64,000 nt of DNA from Chloroflexi bacterium AL-N1 (GCA_013122435.1 WYDT01000009.1:124001-188000), one strand, 5' to 3'. Positions 50,646 through 60,535 are shown, counted from the first letter of the stretch. Program-made: numbers and translations. The notes: generated by a model from the sequence alone, not told the origin.

Positions 50646-52031
50646 ATGACATCTGCTGTACTTGCCCAGATTGATGCTTACATCGATGAACACCTCCCAG
50701 CCACGATTGATGAGCTTGCACGATTATGTGCGTTGCCCAGTGTTTCGGCTCAGGGACAGGGTATGGACACGGGTGCACAGTTCGTTCGGGATATGTTTAT
50801 CCATCGTGACTTTGCCACTGAGACGATGTCAACCGCTGGCTATCCCGTAGTCGTTGCACAGGCAACAGGCTCCAGTGCTTCAACTCTTCTGTTCTACAAC
50901 CACTATGATGTTCAGCCTCCTGAACCTCTCGAACTGTGGGAATCGCCACCATTCGAGTTGACCCGACGTACTGATGAAAACGATATGGCCATACTCGTTG
51001 CCCGTGGGGTTGCCGATGACAAAGGTGAGTTGATGAGTCGTCTCGCTGCGATTGATGCAGTGCGGTCGGTGCTGGGCGATCTCCCCTGCAATGTGAAATT
51101 TTTGGTTGAAGGAGAAGAAGAAATCAGTAGTCCGAATCTCCCTGACTTTATTGAACAACATCGGGAACTGCGACAAGCTGATGCGTGTATCTGGGAGTTT
51201 GGTGGCGTGAACTATCAGGATATATCGGTGCAATATCTGGGTTTACGTGGCATCTGTTATGTTGAACTCACCGCACAAACTGCCACCCTTGACGCTCACT
51301 CAGGGCTCGCCGGGTCGATCTTTCCCAACGCTGCGTGGCGCTTAACGTGGGCGTTGAATACGCTCAAAGGACCCGATGAGCACATTCGCATTCCAGGTTT
51401 CTATGATGCCGTGGTACCACCGAGCCCCCGTGATCTGGGGTTGTTAGGTGTGCTGCCCGACGAAGCTGAACGTTATCAGGAGACCTATGGTATAACACAG
51501 TTTCTTAAAGACCTTAGTGATACAGAGCTACGACGTGAAGAGGTTTTTGTGCCTACATGCACGATCTGTGGCCTTACTTCAGGCTACCAGGGACCTGGAA
51601 GTAAAACGGTATTACCTGCACAGGCCAGTGCTAAGATTGATTTTCGGCTGGTTCCCGATCAAGATCCGGCAGACATTGTTGACAAATTATGTACCCATCT
51701 CAATGCTGAAGGGTTTAGTGATATTGAGGTAACCTACCTTGGCGGTGGCCGTCCTGCGCGCACCGATCCAGATCATCCGTTTGTCAGCATGGTACGTGAG
51801 ATCGCGGCTGATGTGTACGGGTCTGAGATGTTAGTATGTCCGATGATTGGTGGTTCTGGCCCGAATTATCCCTTTATACACCATCTCAATGTGCCCATTT
51901 CAACTGCAGGAGTAAATTATCCAGGTGGGCGTGTCCATGCGCCAAACGAAAATATTCGTGTCAATGATTTTGTGCGAGCAGCAAAGCATATTGCGCGTAT
52001 TATTGTCGGCATGCGTGATCTCAATGTGTAA
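50646..52031 (+). CDS. M20 family metallopeptidase (dipeptidase-like)
   Basis: 461 residues from ATG 50646 (AGAGAGA upstream). Zinc-site motifs: FYNHYDVQPPE, RGVADDKGE with the bridging aspartate, VEGEEEISS with the general-base glutamate, and a late APNENIR histidine/asparagine region. The dimerisation (lid) domain is inserted at about 195-355 (AHSGLAGS start). No signal peptide, so cytosolic. M20 dipeptidases of this type cleave small peptides. It lies 32 bp before the beta-propeller gene on the same strand. Confidence 0.9.
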   Translation: MTSAVLAQIDAYIDEHLPATIDELARLCALPSVSAQGQGMDTGAQFVRDMFIHRDFATETMSTAGYPVVVAQATGSSASTLLFYNHYDVQPPEPLELWESPPFELTRRTDENDMAILVARGVADDKGELMSRLAAIDAVRSVLGDLPCNVKFLVEGEEEISSPNLPDFIEQHRELRQADACIWEFGGVNYQDISVQYLGLRGICYVELTAQTATLDAHSGLAGSIFPNAAWRLTWALNTLKGPDEHIRIPGFYDAVVPPSPRDLGLLGVLPDEAERYQETYGITQFLKDLSDTELRREEVFVPTCTICGLTSGYQGPGSKTVLPAQASAKIDFRLVPDQDPADIVDKLCTHLNAEGFSDIEVTYLGGGRPARTDPDHPFVSMVREIAADVYGSEMLVCPMIGGSGPNYPFIHHLNVPISTAGVNYPGGRVHAPNENIRVNDFVRAAKHIARIIVGMRDLNV

Positions 52032-52063
52032 ATGTGTACTGGTTACCAAGGAGACTATGAACT

Positions 52064-55000
52064 ATGGATGATCGCCTTTTACAATCCCTTGAATGGCGTT
52101 GTGTTGGCCCACCACGTGGTGGGCGCGTCGTCACAGTGGCAGGTGACCCAAACAACCCGTCCGTGTTTTATTTTGGTGCGTGTGCTGGTGGCGTCTGGAA
52201 AACGTATGATGCAGGAACGTATTGGGAAAACATTTCGGATGGTTATTTTAATACCGCAGCCGTTGGCGCTATTGCCGTTGCCGATGCTGATCCCAATGTG
52301 ATCTATGCTGGCACCGGTGAAGCATGTATCCGTGGCGACGTTTCGCACGGCGATGGCGTGTATAAGTCGACCGATGCTGGGAAGACATGGGTGTATCTCG
52401 GTTTGGAACACACGCGTCACATTGCGAAGATCCGTATTCATCCGACCAACCCTGATGTGGTCTATGTGGCTGCCCTGGGCCATGCCTTTGGACCCAACAA
52501 AGAACGTGGTGTGTATCGTTCTGTCGATGGTGGTCAGACCTGGGAACACATCCTGTTTCGTAGTGAGAAGGCTGGCGCCGTCGATCTGGTGCTGGATGTC
52601 AACAATCCACGTATCCTCTACGCCAGTATGTGGGAAGCGTATCGCAACTTCTGGACTCTCTCCAGCGGTGGTCCTGACAGTAGCCTCTACAAATCAATCG
52701 ATGGTGGCGATACCTGGGTCGATATCACAGAGCATGAAGGCTTACCAGAGGGCATCAAAGGCAAGATAGGCGTCGCCATTTCGCCTGCCAAATCAGATCG
52801 GGTGTGGACCATCGTCGAAGCCGAAGAGGGTGGCATGTTCCGCTCCGATGATGGTGGCACAACCTGGACCAAACTCACCGATGACCGCCGGATCTGGAAT
52901 CGCCCCTGGTACTATATGCATGTCATCCCCGATCCTCAGGACCCCGAGACGGTCTATGTGCTCAATGTGCGTTGCTGGAAATCAATTGATGGTGGCCGCA
53001 CTTTCAACGAAGTCACAACGCCACATCCCGATAATCACGACCTGTGGATCGACCCACGCAATCCGCAACGGATGGTTGAAGGTAACGATGGTGGTGCGTG
53101 TGTGTCGTTCAACGGTGGTGAATCATGGTCAACGATTTACAATCAACTTACGGGGCAGTTTTACCATGTGGCAACGGACAATCAGTTTCCGTATCGATTG
53201 TATGGTACACAGCAGGATAACTCAAGTATTAGTACGCCGAGTCGCACGCACAAGGGTGCCATTCTCTGGGGTGACAGTTATCCGGCTGGCACAGGTGAGA
53301 GTGGTTATATCGCTGTCAAACCGGATGACTCCAATATTGTGTTTGTTGGGGCTGTGGGGAGTTCACCTGGTGGTGGTGGTGCCTTACAACGCTATGATCA
53401 TCGTACCGGCCAGATCAAACTCGTCACCGTGTGGCCTGAGATCTACTTTGGCTGGGGTGCCAAAGATGTAAAGTATCGTTTCCAGTGGACCTTTCCGATT
53501 CTGTTTTCACCACATGATCCAAACGTGCTTTACGCAACGGGTAATGTCGCGTTTCGCTCAACCGACGAAGGGATGAACTGGGAGCCAATCAGCCCTGATC
53601 TGACTCGCAACGATGTGACCAAGATGGAGCCTTCTGGTGGCCCTATCACAAAGGATACGACGGGCGCCGAACACTATGGAACCATTTTTGCTTTTACCGA
53701 ATCTCCTCATCAACCAGGTGTATTCTGGGCGGGTTCCGATGACGGTCTGGTCCATATTTCACGTGATGGTGGTCAACAGTGGGAAAACATTACGCCGTCA
53801 GATCTCCCCGAGTGGTCACTCATCAGCATGATCGAGGCGTCACCACACGACCCCGCTACGGCATATGTTGCGGCAACACGCTACAAACTTGATGATTATC
53901 GACCGATGGTCTACAAGACGAATGACTATGGAAAAACGTGGAAATCGATTACCAACGGTATTCCTGAACGCGATTTCACACGCGTTATTCGTGAAGATCC
54001 CGCTCGTCGTGGGTTGTTGTATGTGGGTACAGAGACGGGTCTGTATATTTCCTTCGATGATGGCGAAGCGTGGCAGCCGTTCCGGTTGAATTTGCCAGTA
54101 GTCCCTGTTCATGATCTGGTTATTAAGCATAATGATCTGGTGGCTGCCACTCACGGGCGGTCGTTTTGGATTCTGGATGACCTCACACCATTGCATCAGC
54201 TCAATGATCAGATGAATGAGTTGGCGCTGGTGCTGCTGAAACCACGTGACACGCACCGTTTTACCCAGACGATAGGGGTAGGGTTCTTTGCGAGCAACGC
54301 AGGAAAAAATTATCATATGGCGCTGGGTGTTGCGGCAACCTTCTATCACAAGACTGGTCCAAATGGTGAGCCTCAATCGACGCTACTGGATGCGGGTAGC
54401 AACCCTCCTGATGGTGTTGTTATGCATTACTATCTGCGAGAGGTGCCAGAAGACGATATTACTCTAACCATTCTTGATGAGCAGGGGCGCGAAGTCAATC
54501 AGTTTTCCCGTAAGCCATCCAAGGAAGCCCTGGATGAGGAAGACACCGGACCATGGTTGCCGGTAGCGGTGGGTATGAATCGTTTTGTATGGAATTTACG
54601 TTATGCTGCCTCGGTGAGTGTTTCTGGTGATGTGACAGTCGGTCGTGGTAGTGTGTTCCCTGTTGCAGTTCCGGGCACTTATCAAGTACAGTTGCAGGTC
54701 GGTGATCAGAGTGCTACTACAAGTTTTGAGCTGCTCAAAGATCCACGGGTGACGGCAACTCAGGCGGATCTGGAAGCCCAACTTGAATTGATGCTCAAAA
54801 TCTGTGATAAGCTCTCAGAGACCCATGGAGTGATTCATCAGTTGCGGAGTATTCGCAAACAGATCACCGAGTGGACCAGCCGCATCGAAGATATGAGTAA
54901 CCATGGCGCTGTGTTAGAGGCAGCTCAGGGTTTTGATACCAAGCTGGAAACTATCGAGGAACAGTTGATTCAGACAAAAACGGCTGACCCGTCTGACCGA

Positions 55001-55231
55001 TTACGATTGCCGACGCGACTCAATGCTAAACTGGCCGGACTGACCAGCGTCGTCAGTAGCTCCGATAGTCGTCCGACACAACAAGCTTATGATGTTTTCC
55101 AGGACATTTCAGCCCAGATTGACGAGCAACTCACGCAATTCCGCACATTGGTGGATACCGATCTGGAGGACTTGAATCGACTCATTCGTGATGCTGCCAT
55201 TCCTGCCATTGTGCCAAAACCGCAAACATGA
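52064..55231 (+). CDS. giant Asp-box (BNR/VPS10-like) beta-propeller protein
   Basis: 1055 residues; AAGGAG lies 10 nt before ATG 52064. Many Asp-box repeats (for example STDAGKTWV, SVDGGQTWE, SIDGGDTWV, SDDGGTTWT, STDEGMNWE, SRDGGQQWE, NDYGKTWK) fill residues 1-700, as in sortilin/VPS10 and GH74 two-propeller proteins. A beta region and a helical coiled-coil tail (about 900-1040) follow. No signal peptide, unlike most such proteins. Its stop overlaps the start of the MFS gene as ATGA, so translation is coupled. Enzymatic activity is not established. Confidence 0.85.
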   Translation: MDDRLLQSLEWRCVGPPRGGRVVTVAGDPNNPSVFYFGACAGGVWKTYDAGTYWENISDGYFNTAAVGAIAVADADPNVIYAGTGEACIRGDVSHGDGVYKSTDAGKTWVYLGLEHTRHIAKIRIHPTNPDVVYVAALGHAFGPNKERGVYRSVDGGQTWEHILFRSEKAGAVDLVLDVNNPRILYASMWEAYRNFWTLSSGGPDSSLYKSIDGGDTWVDITEHEGLPEGIKGKIGVAISPAKSDRVWTIVEAEEGGMFRSDDGGTTWTKLTDDRRIWNRPWYYMHVIPDPQDPETVYVLNVRCWKSIDGGRTFNEVTTPHPDNHDLWIDPRNPQRMVEGNDGGACVSFNGGESWSTIYNQLTGQFYHVATDNQFPYRLYGTQQDNSSISTPSRTHKGAILWGDSYPAGTGESGYIAVKPDDSNIVFVGAVGSSPGGGGALQRYDHRTGQIKLVTVWPEIYFGWGAKDVKYRFQWTFPILFSPHDPNVLYATGNVAFRSTDEGMNWEPISPDLTRNDVTKMEPSGGPITKDTTGAEHYGTIFAFTESPHQPGVFWAGSDDGLVHISRDGGQQWENITPSDLPEWSLISMIEASPHDPATAYVAATRYKLDDYRPMVYKTNDYGKTWKSITNGIPERDFTRVIREDPARRGLLYVGTETGLYISFDDGEAWQPFRLNLPVVPVHDLVIKHNDLVAATHGRSFWILDDLTPLHQLNDQMNELALVLLKPRDTHRFTQTIGVGFFASNAGKNYHMALGVAATFYHKTGPNGEPQSTLLDAGSNPPDGVVMHYYLREVPEDDITLTILDEQGREVNQFSRKPSKEALDEEDTGPWLPVAVGMNRFVWNLRYAASVSVSGDVTVGRGSVFPVAVPGTYQVQLQVGDQSATTSFELLKDPRVTATQADLEAQLELMLKICDKLSETHGVIHQLRSIRKQITEWTSRIEDMSNHGAVLEAAQGFDTKLETIEEQLIQTKTADPSDRLRLPTRLNAKLAGLTSVVSSSDSRPTQQAYDVFQDISAQIDEQLTQFRTLVDTDLEDLNRLIRDAAIPAIVPKPQT

Positions 55232-56421
55232 AACAACTACGCAACCTGATTCCGATTACACTGGCTGATTTTATTGTTCGTTCCGCATATCAGATGGGCA
55301 AAACACCGCTTTTGCCCATCTTTGCTGCCACACTCGGCACCACTGATGCGTTTCTCGGGTTTATTGTGTCGGTCTCAACCTTCACAGGTCTGGTGCTCAA
55401 ACCATTGTTTGGCCTCCTCTCGGATCGTTGGGGTCGCCGTGTATGGTTGATCATCGGTACGCTGTTTTTTGCCTTCATGCCCTTCAGTTATCAGTTTATT
55501 GAAACTCCCGGCCAACTCCTGGTCGTGCGGTGTATTCACGGCCTGGCAACTGCGATTTATGGTCCGGTAACGCTGGCGTATGTCTCTGAACAGGCGCAGA
55601 GTCGGCGTGCAGAGTGGCTTGGTTGGTTTGGGTCGGCGCGTAATGCTGGCTATGTGGTGGGGCCTGCGGTGGCTGGTTGGATGTTACTTACCCTCGATCC
55701 GGTGGTGGTGTTTACAGTGATTGGGATAGTCAGTAGTATAGCTTTGTTGCCGGTTATGCTGTTGCAAAGATCTACAGCGCACATCAAGAAGCAGCGCATC
55801 CCCTTGCGGCGGCATGTGGCGAGCGCCCTTCGCACCGGCGCGATTACCTCGTCGATCTGGCTTGCGGGGAGTATGGAAGCGATGGTCTATATCGCTTCGT
55901 ATGCAACCAAGGCGTTTTTGCCGATCTATGCCCTGTCTGTTGGTATCAATATGGCGTTAGTGGGGGCCTTCTTCTCCGTTCAGGAAATTGCCCATATTAT
56001 CTTGCGCCCCTTTGGTGGTCGGTTGGGAGATCGTCTGAGTTATCCAATCACTGTGGCGCTGGGTATGACCGTGCTGGGTGTAGCCCTCGGTCTGCTCACC
56101 TGGAGCACGAGCCCGGTGGTGTTGTTATCCCTCGCCGTGTTGATGGGGGCTGCACAGGCGATTATTTTCCCTTCAACTGTGGCGTTGGTCTCGACTCAGG
56201 TTGATGAGCAACACCTTGGTGCTGGCATGGGCATCGTCGGATCGTTAAAGAATGCCGGGAAGGTGACTGGCCCGATTCTGGCCGGTGTCATGATCCAAAT
56301 GCTGGATTATGCCCTGACCTTCCGTATTATCGGGGTTGCATTGATCCTTGGGGCCTGTCTCATCACTTATCGAGGATTACGACTGCTGCCTCCTATTGCG
56401 CGCTCTGGTGCGGAGAAGTGA
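55228..56421 (+). CDS. MFS transporter
   Basis: 397 residues, twelve hydrophobic segments. The A-motif region reads GLLSDRWGRRVWL between segments 2 and 3, and the matching GRLGDRLSYP lies between segments 8 and 9. Proton-coupled drug or metabolite efflux/uptake family; substrate unknown. Coupled by ATGA overlap to the beta-propeller gene, and downstream of the M20 peptidase, so the three may be one unit for peptide or sugar handling (inference). Confidence 0.87.
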   Translation: MKQLRNLIPITLADFIVRSAYQMGKTPLLPIFAATLGTTDAFLGFIVSVSTFTGLVLKPLFGLLSDRWGRRVWLIIGTLFFAFMPFSYQFIETPGQLLVVRCIHGLATAIYGPVTLAYVSEQAQSRRAEWLGWFGSARNAGYVVGPAVAGWMLLTLDPVVVFTVIGIVSSIALLPVMLLQRSTAHIKKQRIPLRRHVASALRTGAITSSIWLAGSMEAMVYIASYATKAFLPIYALSVGINMALVGAFFSVQEIAHIILRPFGGRLGDRLSYPITVALGMTVLGVALGLLTWSTSPVVLLSLAVLMGAAQAIIFPSTVALVSTQVDEQHLGAGMGIVGSLKNAGKVTGPILAGVMIQMLDYALTFRIIGVALILGACLITYRGLRLLPPIARSGAEK

Positions 56422-56451
56422 TATACTATAAACATATGAAAGGAACAGGAT

Positions 56452-56960
56452 ATGGTATCTCTTACGGTTGAAAACATACAGGTTGTGTTAGCTACCGATG
56501 CTAATCTCGATACTGTTGCGTCAATCTACGAAGATGCAGCACAATGGTTGCGGGTCCGTGGCATTGCCCAATGGCCTGCGGTGGTGCCACGTGAGTTATT
56601 GGCGCGGCGCATTGCACGTGGTGAAACCTTTCTCGCCATGTATGAGCAACACGCCATTGCGACGATGTCTCTTCAGGAAGAGGATCGTTTGGTGTGGGGC
56701 GATATGACAGATGATGCGCTCTACGTACATGGTTTAGCAGGACGACGTGCGTTTGCCGGGCGTGGTGTGGGTTGGCCATGCTATGCTGGTCAGAGCACCA
56801 TGCAGCCCTCAAAGGCAAAACATACCTCCGTCTTGACTGCATGGGCGATAATCCACGTTTGGTTCAGTACTACAAAGATGCTGGTTTTACCTACCTTCGG
56901 ACTGTCCAGGTCCACGATTCATTGTGTGCCCTGTTCGAGCGTTTGATCGAGCACACTTGA
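56452..56960 (+). pseudogene. GNAT N-acetyltransferase gene with single-base frameshift
   Basis: The frame from ATG 56452 (AGGA upstream) encodes the N-terminal half: a GNAT start, RRIARGETFLAM, and YVHGLAGRRAFAGRGVG, the start of the acetyl-CoA loop. After about 56769 this frame loses family character. The rest is found in the -1 frame from 56772 to the stop 56958-56960: LAMLCWSEHHAALKG, LRLDCMGDNPRLVQYYKDAGF and LCALFERL. Adding one base at GGGTTGG (56769-56775) restores a complete protein of about 169 residues. Either a recent mutation or a sequence error. No slippery heptamer is present. Confidence 0.85.
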
Positions 56961-56972
56961 TGAGATTATAAT
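56943..56972 (+). promoter_or_regulatory. possible promoter of the DUF2207 unit
   Basis: -35 TTGATC (56943-56948), 18-bp spacer, -10 TATAAT (56967-56972). Leader of about 163 nt to GTG 57142. It overlaps the end of the GNAT gene. Confidence 0.4.
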
Positions 56973-57141
56973 CCTCTGTGTATATGGTGGCCCTTTCACC
57001 AAAGCATCACATCTGGTGATATGGCCTAAAATGACTTCTGAAACCTCTTCATCGTCTGAGCGTACATGCTGCTAACTTGCCAGGAAAGACGTCTACTCCT
57101 GTGATATAGGATTATCAACTTTTAACCATCAGGAGGTTCTC

Positions 57142-58197
57142 GTGCGTATCCATCCCATACTAAATCGTGTGTTACTCTCCTTCCTTGCTCTGTGGTTGGT
57201 ATGGCCAGCATCACCCGTGTTTGCTCAAGAGAAAGCGTATGTGTATGACCGTATTGATGTGGTTGTCAACGTACACGAGGATGGCCTCCTCGATGTGAGC
57301 GAAACGATGACCTTTGATTACACCGGCGGGCCGTTTCGCTCTGCTGTCCGCGAAATTCCGTTTGAAAAACTGGATGACATTCGCAACATGACCGTGCGTG
57401 AGGGTGAACAGACCTACACCGAAGTAACAGATGGGGAGACCCCCGGAACCTATATCGTAACACGCGAAAACGATATGCTCAGAGTTAAGTGGTACTACGA
57501 GCCAACGAGTGACGCAACGCGCACCTTTACCGTAGGCTATGAGGTCGAGGGGGCAATCCGTGTTGAAGAGGCGACCGATGATCTGTGGTGGATTGCCGTC
57601 TTCCCTGAGCGTGAGGTTCCCGTCGAGCAGAGTAGCATTATCGTTAATCTGCCAGAGGGTGTAGATCTGGATCAGGTACAGGTCGATCTCCCGGCAGCGG
57701 ATGGGCGCGTATCCGAAGAAGGTCGGTCGGTCTCGGTCGTGCGTGATGAGCCACTGCCTGGTGGAACGGCACTCGACGTTCAGATACAGGTACCATCTGC
57801 ACTTATTGATGCGCCTGAACCCGCATGGCAGAGCAACCCCACTACGCGATCCTCGCGCAACGAAGGTGTGACGCCGTATGTGCCGTCAGAGACAAGCGAT
57901 ACAGATGTTGATTGGGGCTTTATTGGCACAATCATCTTCTGGGGAAGCATTTTAGTCGGTTTAGTCATTCTGGGTCGGATATTTGGTAACGCGTCTTCTT
58001 CCAGCCGTCACTATTACGATAATAGCAGAAGCAGCTTCTGGGATGACACAGATAGACACTCACGCAGCAGTCGGGATGATGACCATCGTAGCTGGGGAGG
58101 CGGAAGTAGCTGGAGTGGAAGTGACAGTGGAAGCAGTTGGGGAAGTGATAGCAGTAGTGACAGTGGTAGTGGTGGCGGCGGTGGCGGAGCTGATTAG
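57142..58197 (+). CDS. DUF2207 family membrane protein with Gly/Ser-rich tail
   Basis: 351 residues from GTG 57142, with AGGAGG well placed upstream. A signal peptide (1-28) precedes the DUF2207 domain (AYVYDRIDVVVNVHEDGLLDVSETMTF, WWIAVFPEREVPVEQ). One membrane segment (about 256-281) is followed by a cytosolic tail of about 65 residues made of Ser, Gly, Asp and Trp, ending GGGGGGAD. Typical DUF2207 proteins have a similar Gly-rich end. Followed after 26 nt by a small protein with the same kind of tail. Function unknown. Confidence 0.85.
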   Translation: MRIHPILNRVLLSFLALWLVWPASPVFAQEKAYVYDRIDVVVNVHEDGLLDVSETMTFDYTGGPFRSAVREIPFEKLDDIRNMTVREGEQTYTEVTDGETPGTYIVTRENDMLRVKWYYEPTSDATRTFTVGYEVEGAIRVEEATDDLWWIAVFPEREVPVEQSSIIVNLPEGVDLDQVQVDLPAADGRVSEEGRSVSVVRDEPLPGGTALDVQIQVPSALIDAPEPAWQSNPTTRSSRNEGVTPYVPSETSDTDVDWGFIGTIIFWGSILVGLVILGRIFGNASSSSRHYYDNSRSSFWDDTDRHSRSSRDDDHRSWGGGSSWSGSDSGSSWGSDSSSDSGSGGGGGGAD

Positions 58198-58223
58198 ATA
58201 GTTATTAGCCAGGAGGTATAGCA

Positions 58224-58484
58224 ATGTCTTTATTCATACTTTTGTTCATCATTTTAGCCATTGTGGTTATTATTCTGATCATTCGTGCAGCAAATGGCCA
58301 ATCATCAGGCCGTTCCAACCGAAATTACAGCACGTACAATTCGGGTAGTTATGCGGGAGATAGTGGTGATAACGACAGCAATCGCAATTGGTTTGGTGAC
58401 AGTGGTAGCAGTAGTGGGGGAGGTAGCAGCGATAGTAGTGGAAGCGATGGTGGCAGCGGCGGCGGCAGTAGTGGCGCTGATTAG
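58224..58484 (+). CDS. small single-pass membrane protein with Ser/Gly-rich tail
   Basis: 86 residues; AGGAGG is upstream of ATG 58224. One membrane segment (3-21) is followed by a Ser, Gly, Asn and Asp-rich tail with a lone Trp and Phe, ending GGGSSGAD. Composition and end match the tail of the DUF2207 protein, so the two may assemble, or the gene may derive from that tail by duplication (inference). No known family recognised. Confidence 0.7.
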   Translation: MSLFILLFIILAIVVIILIIRAANGQSSGRSNRNYSTYNSGSYAGDSGDNDSNRNWFGDSGSSSGGGSSDSSGSDGGSGGGSSGAD

Positions 58485-58588
58485 TTTATAGGTTGGGTCG
58501 GTATTGTGTAGGGAAATGTTATGTTGGATCGAGCATTATTTCTCTTTATTACTGCTGTGTAGTGGTTCCTCCTAAGTGGAGCGTAACG

Positions 58589-59044
58589 TTAATCATACCA
58601 ATAAGAAAGCTGTTCATTCTTATGTGGACCCTGTATGTCCCAATGCATCGCAAGCCAGCCACTCTCGATGGATATAGAGACCATGTACTGGTCTGGTCCA
58701 CAGAGGTGTGGTTGGACTGAACATAGGTGTGTGGTAGATTGCGATGATAGAGCACAGAGATATACTGGTTGTTCGGGGCCAAAGCGCAGATGTTCCAGAT
58801 GGAGCAGTTGGGCTTTTTTATCAATGGTCCAACGATAGACATTACGAAATGCCAGTTGCACGTTGGTATCAGTGGTCCATGTTCCCATCTCAGTACAAAT
58901 AAGATCTGTGTCGTGGTTCTGAGTGACTGCGACGCTGCCTCTTCCGTGGCCCGTCCAACCCCTTGTTCGACTATGGGATGTTGCGGTGAATTCGAGGGCT
59001 TGAATGGTATGCAGTCGATTCCAAACAGTATGTAACAAATGCAT
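58589..59044 (-). CDS. DUF6314-like protein
   Basis: 151 residues. The block RNVYRWTIDKKAQLLHLEHLRFGPEQPVYL matches the DUF6314 core as I remember it; the N-terminal FTATSHSRTRGWTGHGRGSV also fits. A lipocalin-like small beta barrel is likely. It begins 15 nt after the folC stop on the same strand; no strong ribosome-binding site, so probably translated by coupling. An overlapping - strand frame (58549-59112) has no family character. Function unknown. Confidence 0.6.
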   Translation of the reverse strand: MHLLHTVWNRLHTIQALEFTATSHSRTRGWTGHGRGSVAVTQNHDTDLICTEMGTWTTDTNVQLAFRNVYRWTIDKKAQLLHLEHLRFGPEQPVYLCALSSQSTTHLCSVQPHLCGPDQYMVSISIESGWLAMHWDIQGPHKNEQLSYWYD

Positions 59045-59059
59045 AGTGACAGTTGAGCG

Positions 59060-60424
59060 TCAGTCTTGCTCGTGATCCAGGCCCAATGCCTCACGTGCTG
59101 CAGCAACCACAAATAGTGAACCAGTAACGCAAATGATATCGTCGGATTCTGCCATTTTTTGCGCTTCTGTTAGAGCTTCTGATAGGTCGTTCTTTAACAC
59201 AATTGGAGTGTGATGTGTTTTCTGTCGCAACCAGGGTTGAATCTGCATCGCAAGCTTGTTCAGGTCTGTCAGTGCGCGTGGATGGTGTGAACGTGTAAGC
59301 ACGATGGCATCAACAGCAGGAATAAGTGCAGGCAGCATACGTGCCAGATCTTTGTCTTGTGTAGTACCAAAAACAAGAATACGGCGTTGGTCAGGGAATA
59401 ACTGATCGAGCGAATGCATAAGAGATTGCGCTGAAGCACCATTATGGGCACCATCCAGTACGTAGGTGGGGTTTGTATCCAGAATCTCCATACGGCCATG
59501 CCAGTGCACTGTAGCGAGACCTTGTTTGATGGTTTGATCGTTTGTGAGAAATCCTCTTGCCCGCAGTAATTGTGCGGCTCCTATGGCAAGAGAGGTATTC
59601 TCTCTTTGAAATACCCCTTTCATAGATGCGTAGATGTCATTATGATAGTGATCAAGCGGATTGAAGCGTACGAGGGGATACTGTGAGTCATCAGGCTCTG
59701 TTTGTCGTTTGAACCACCTGGTCTTACGTTTATGCTCCTCATCGGCTACCCACAGAGCGGTCTCAGACTCCGTGGCTGCACGAACGAGCTGTTCCATTGC
59801 CTCAGGTGGTTGTGGAATCGTGATGGCTTGAACACCGGGTTTGATGATACCAGCTTTATCGTAGGCGATTTCTGCAAGTGTATTACCAAGTACATGCATG
59901 TGATCGTAACTGATTGCCGTAATAATCGAGAGGATTGGCGTCACGGCATTGGCGCTATCATATCGTCCACCCAACCCGACCTCAAGGATCGCCAGATCAA
60001 CTTGTTGGTGTGCAAAATAATAGAGTGCGATGGCAAAGCCAATTTCAAAAGTAGTCAGTCCTTGGGTAACTGTTGGATCAAGGTTCCGCACAATCTTTTG
60101 CGCTTCAGCAACACAAGTACTCAGATCGCGTTGACTAATAAGTTGTCGATCAATCTGTATGCGCTCACGATAAGAATGGAGATGTGGTGAAGTCCACAGA
60201 CCAGTGCGATACCCCGCTGTTCGTATAATCGACTCGAGAATAGCCGCAGTTGATCCCTTCCCCTTGGTTCCTGCAATGACCACGCTGTTTAGTGCATGGT
60301 GTGGATTACCAAAGGCTTCAAGGAGTGCAGTGGTGCGTGGTAAATTGAACTCCGGTAAACGGGGCAACTTACGTTCACTGTCAACAAATGAATAAAGATA
60401 ATTGAGCGCTTCCTGATACTTCAT
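59060..60424 (-). CDS. folC: folylpolyglutamate synthase / dihydrofolate synthase
   Basis: 454 residues. P-loop AGTKGKGST (51-59), SPHLHSYRERI, the Mur-ligase family E residue in LEVGLGGRYDSAN, SYDHMHVLG, AGIIKPG and the C-terminal DGAHN. It adds glutamates to dihydropteroate and reduced folates in the cytoplasm. Length is normal. Divergent from the transglycosylase gene. No other folate gene is in the window. Confidence 0.93.
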   Translation of the reverse strand: MKYQEALNYLYSFVDSERKLPRLPEFNLPRTTALLEAFGNPHHALNSVVIAGTKGKGSTAAILESIIRTAGYRTGLWTSPHLHSYRERIQIDRQLISQRDLSTCVAEAQKIVRNLDPTVTQGLTTFEIGFAIALYYFAHQQVDLAILEVGLGGRYDSANAVTPILSIITAISYDHMHVLGNTLAEIAYDKAGIIKPGVQAITIPQPPEAMEQLVRAATESETALWVADEEHKRKTRWFKRQTEPDDSQYPLVRFNPLDHYHNDIYASMKGVFQRENTSLAIGAAQLLRARGFLTNDQTIKQGLATVHWHGRMEILDTNPTYVLDGAHNGASAQSLMHSLDQLFPDQRRILVFGTTQDKDLARMLPALIPAVDAIVLTRSHHPRALTDLNKLAMQIQPWLRQKTHHTPIVLKNDLSEALTEAQKMAESDDIICVTGSLFVVAAAREALGLDHEQD

Positions 60425-60526
60425 GACTATTATGCCTACAAACTATCTCTCTATATTGTAACACTTGTAAGTATAATTGATGTCATTTGGTAAGGTTACG
60501 TTCTATTCATCGTAGTTGTTTTTGCA

Positions 60527-60535
60527 TGGTAAAAT
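60527..60535 (+). promoter_or_regulatory. extended -10 giving a leaderless transglycosylase mRNA
   Basis: TGG plus TAAAAT (60530-60535). The ATG at 60542 lies 7 nt after the -10, where transcription should start. TTCATC at 60506-60511 (18-bp spacer) is a weak -35. No ribosome-binding site is possible in this arrangement. Confidence 0.6.

Noticed and set aside
56767..56775. Programmed -1 frameshift in the GNAT gene
   Set aside because: No X-XXY-YYZ slippery site or obvious downstream structure; a deletion explains it better.
58549..59112. 187-codon - strand frame overlapping the DUF6314-like gene
   Set aside because: It also overlaps folC, and the other frame holds the family motif.
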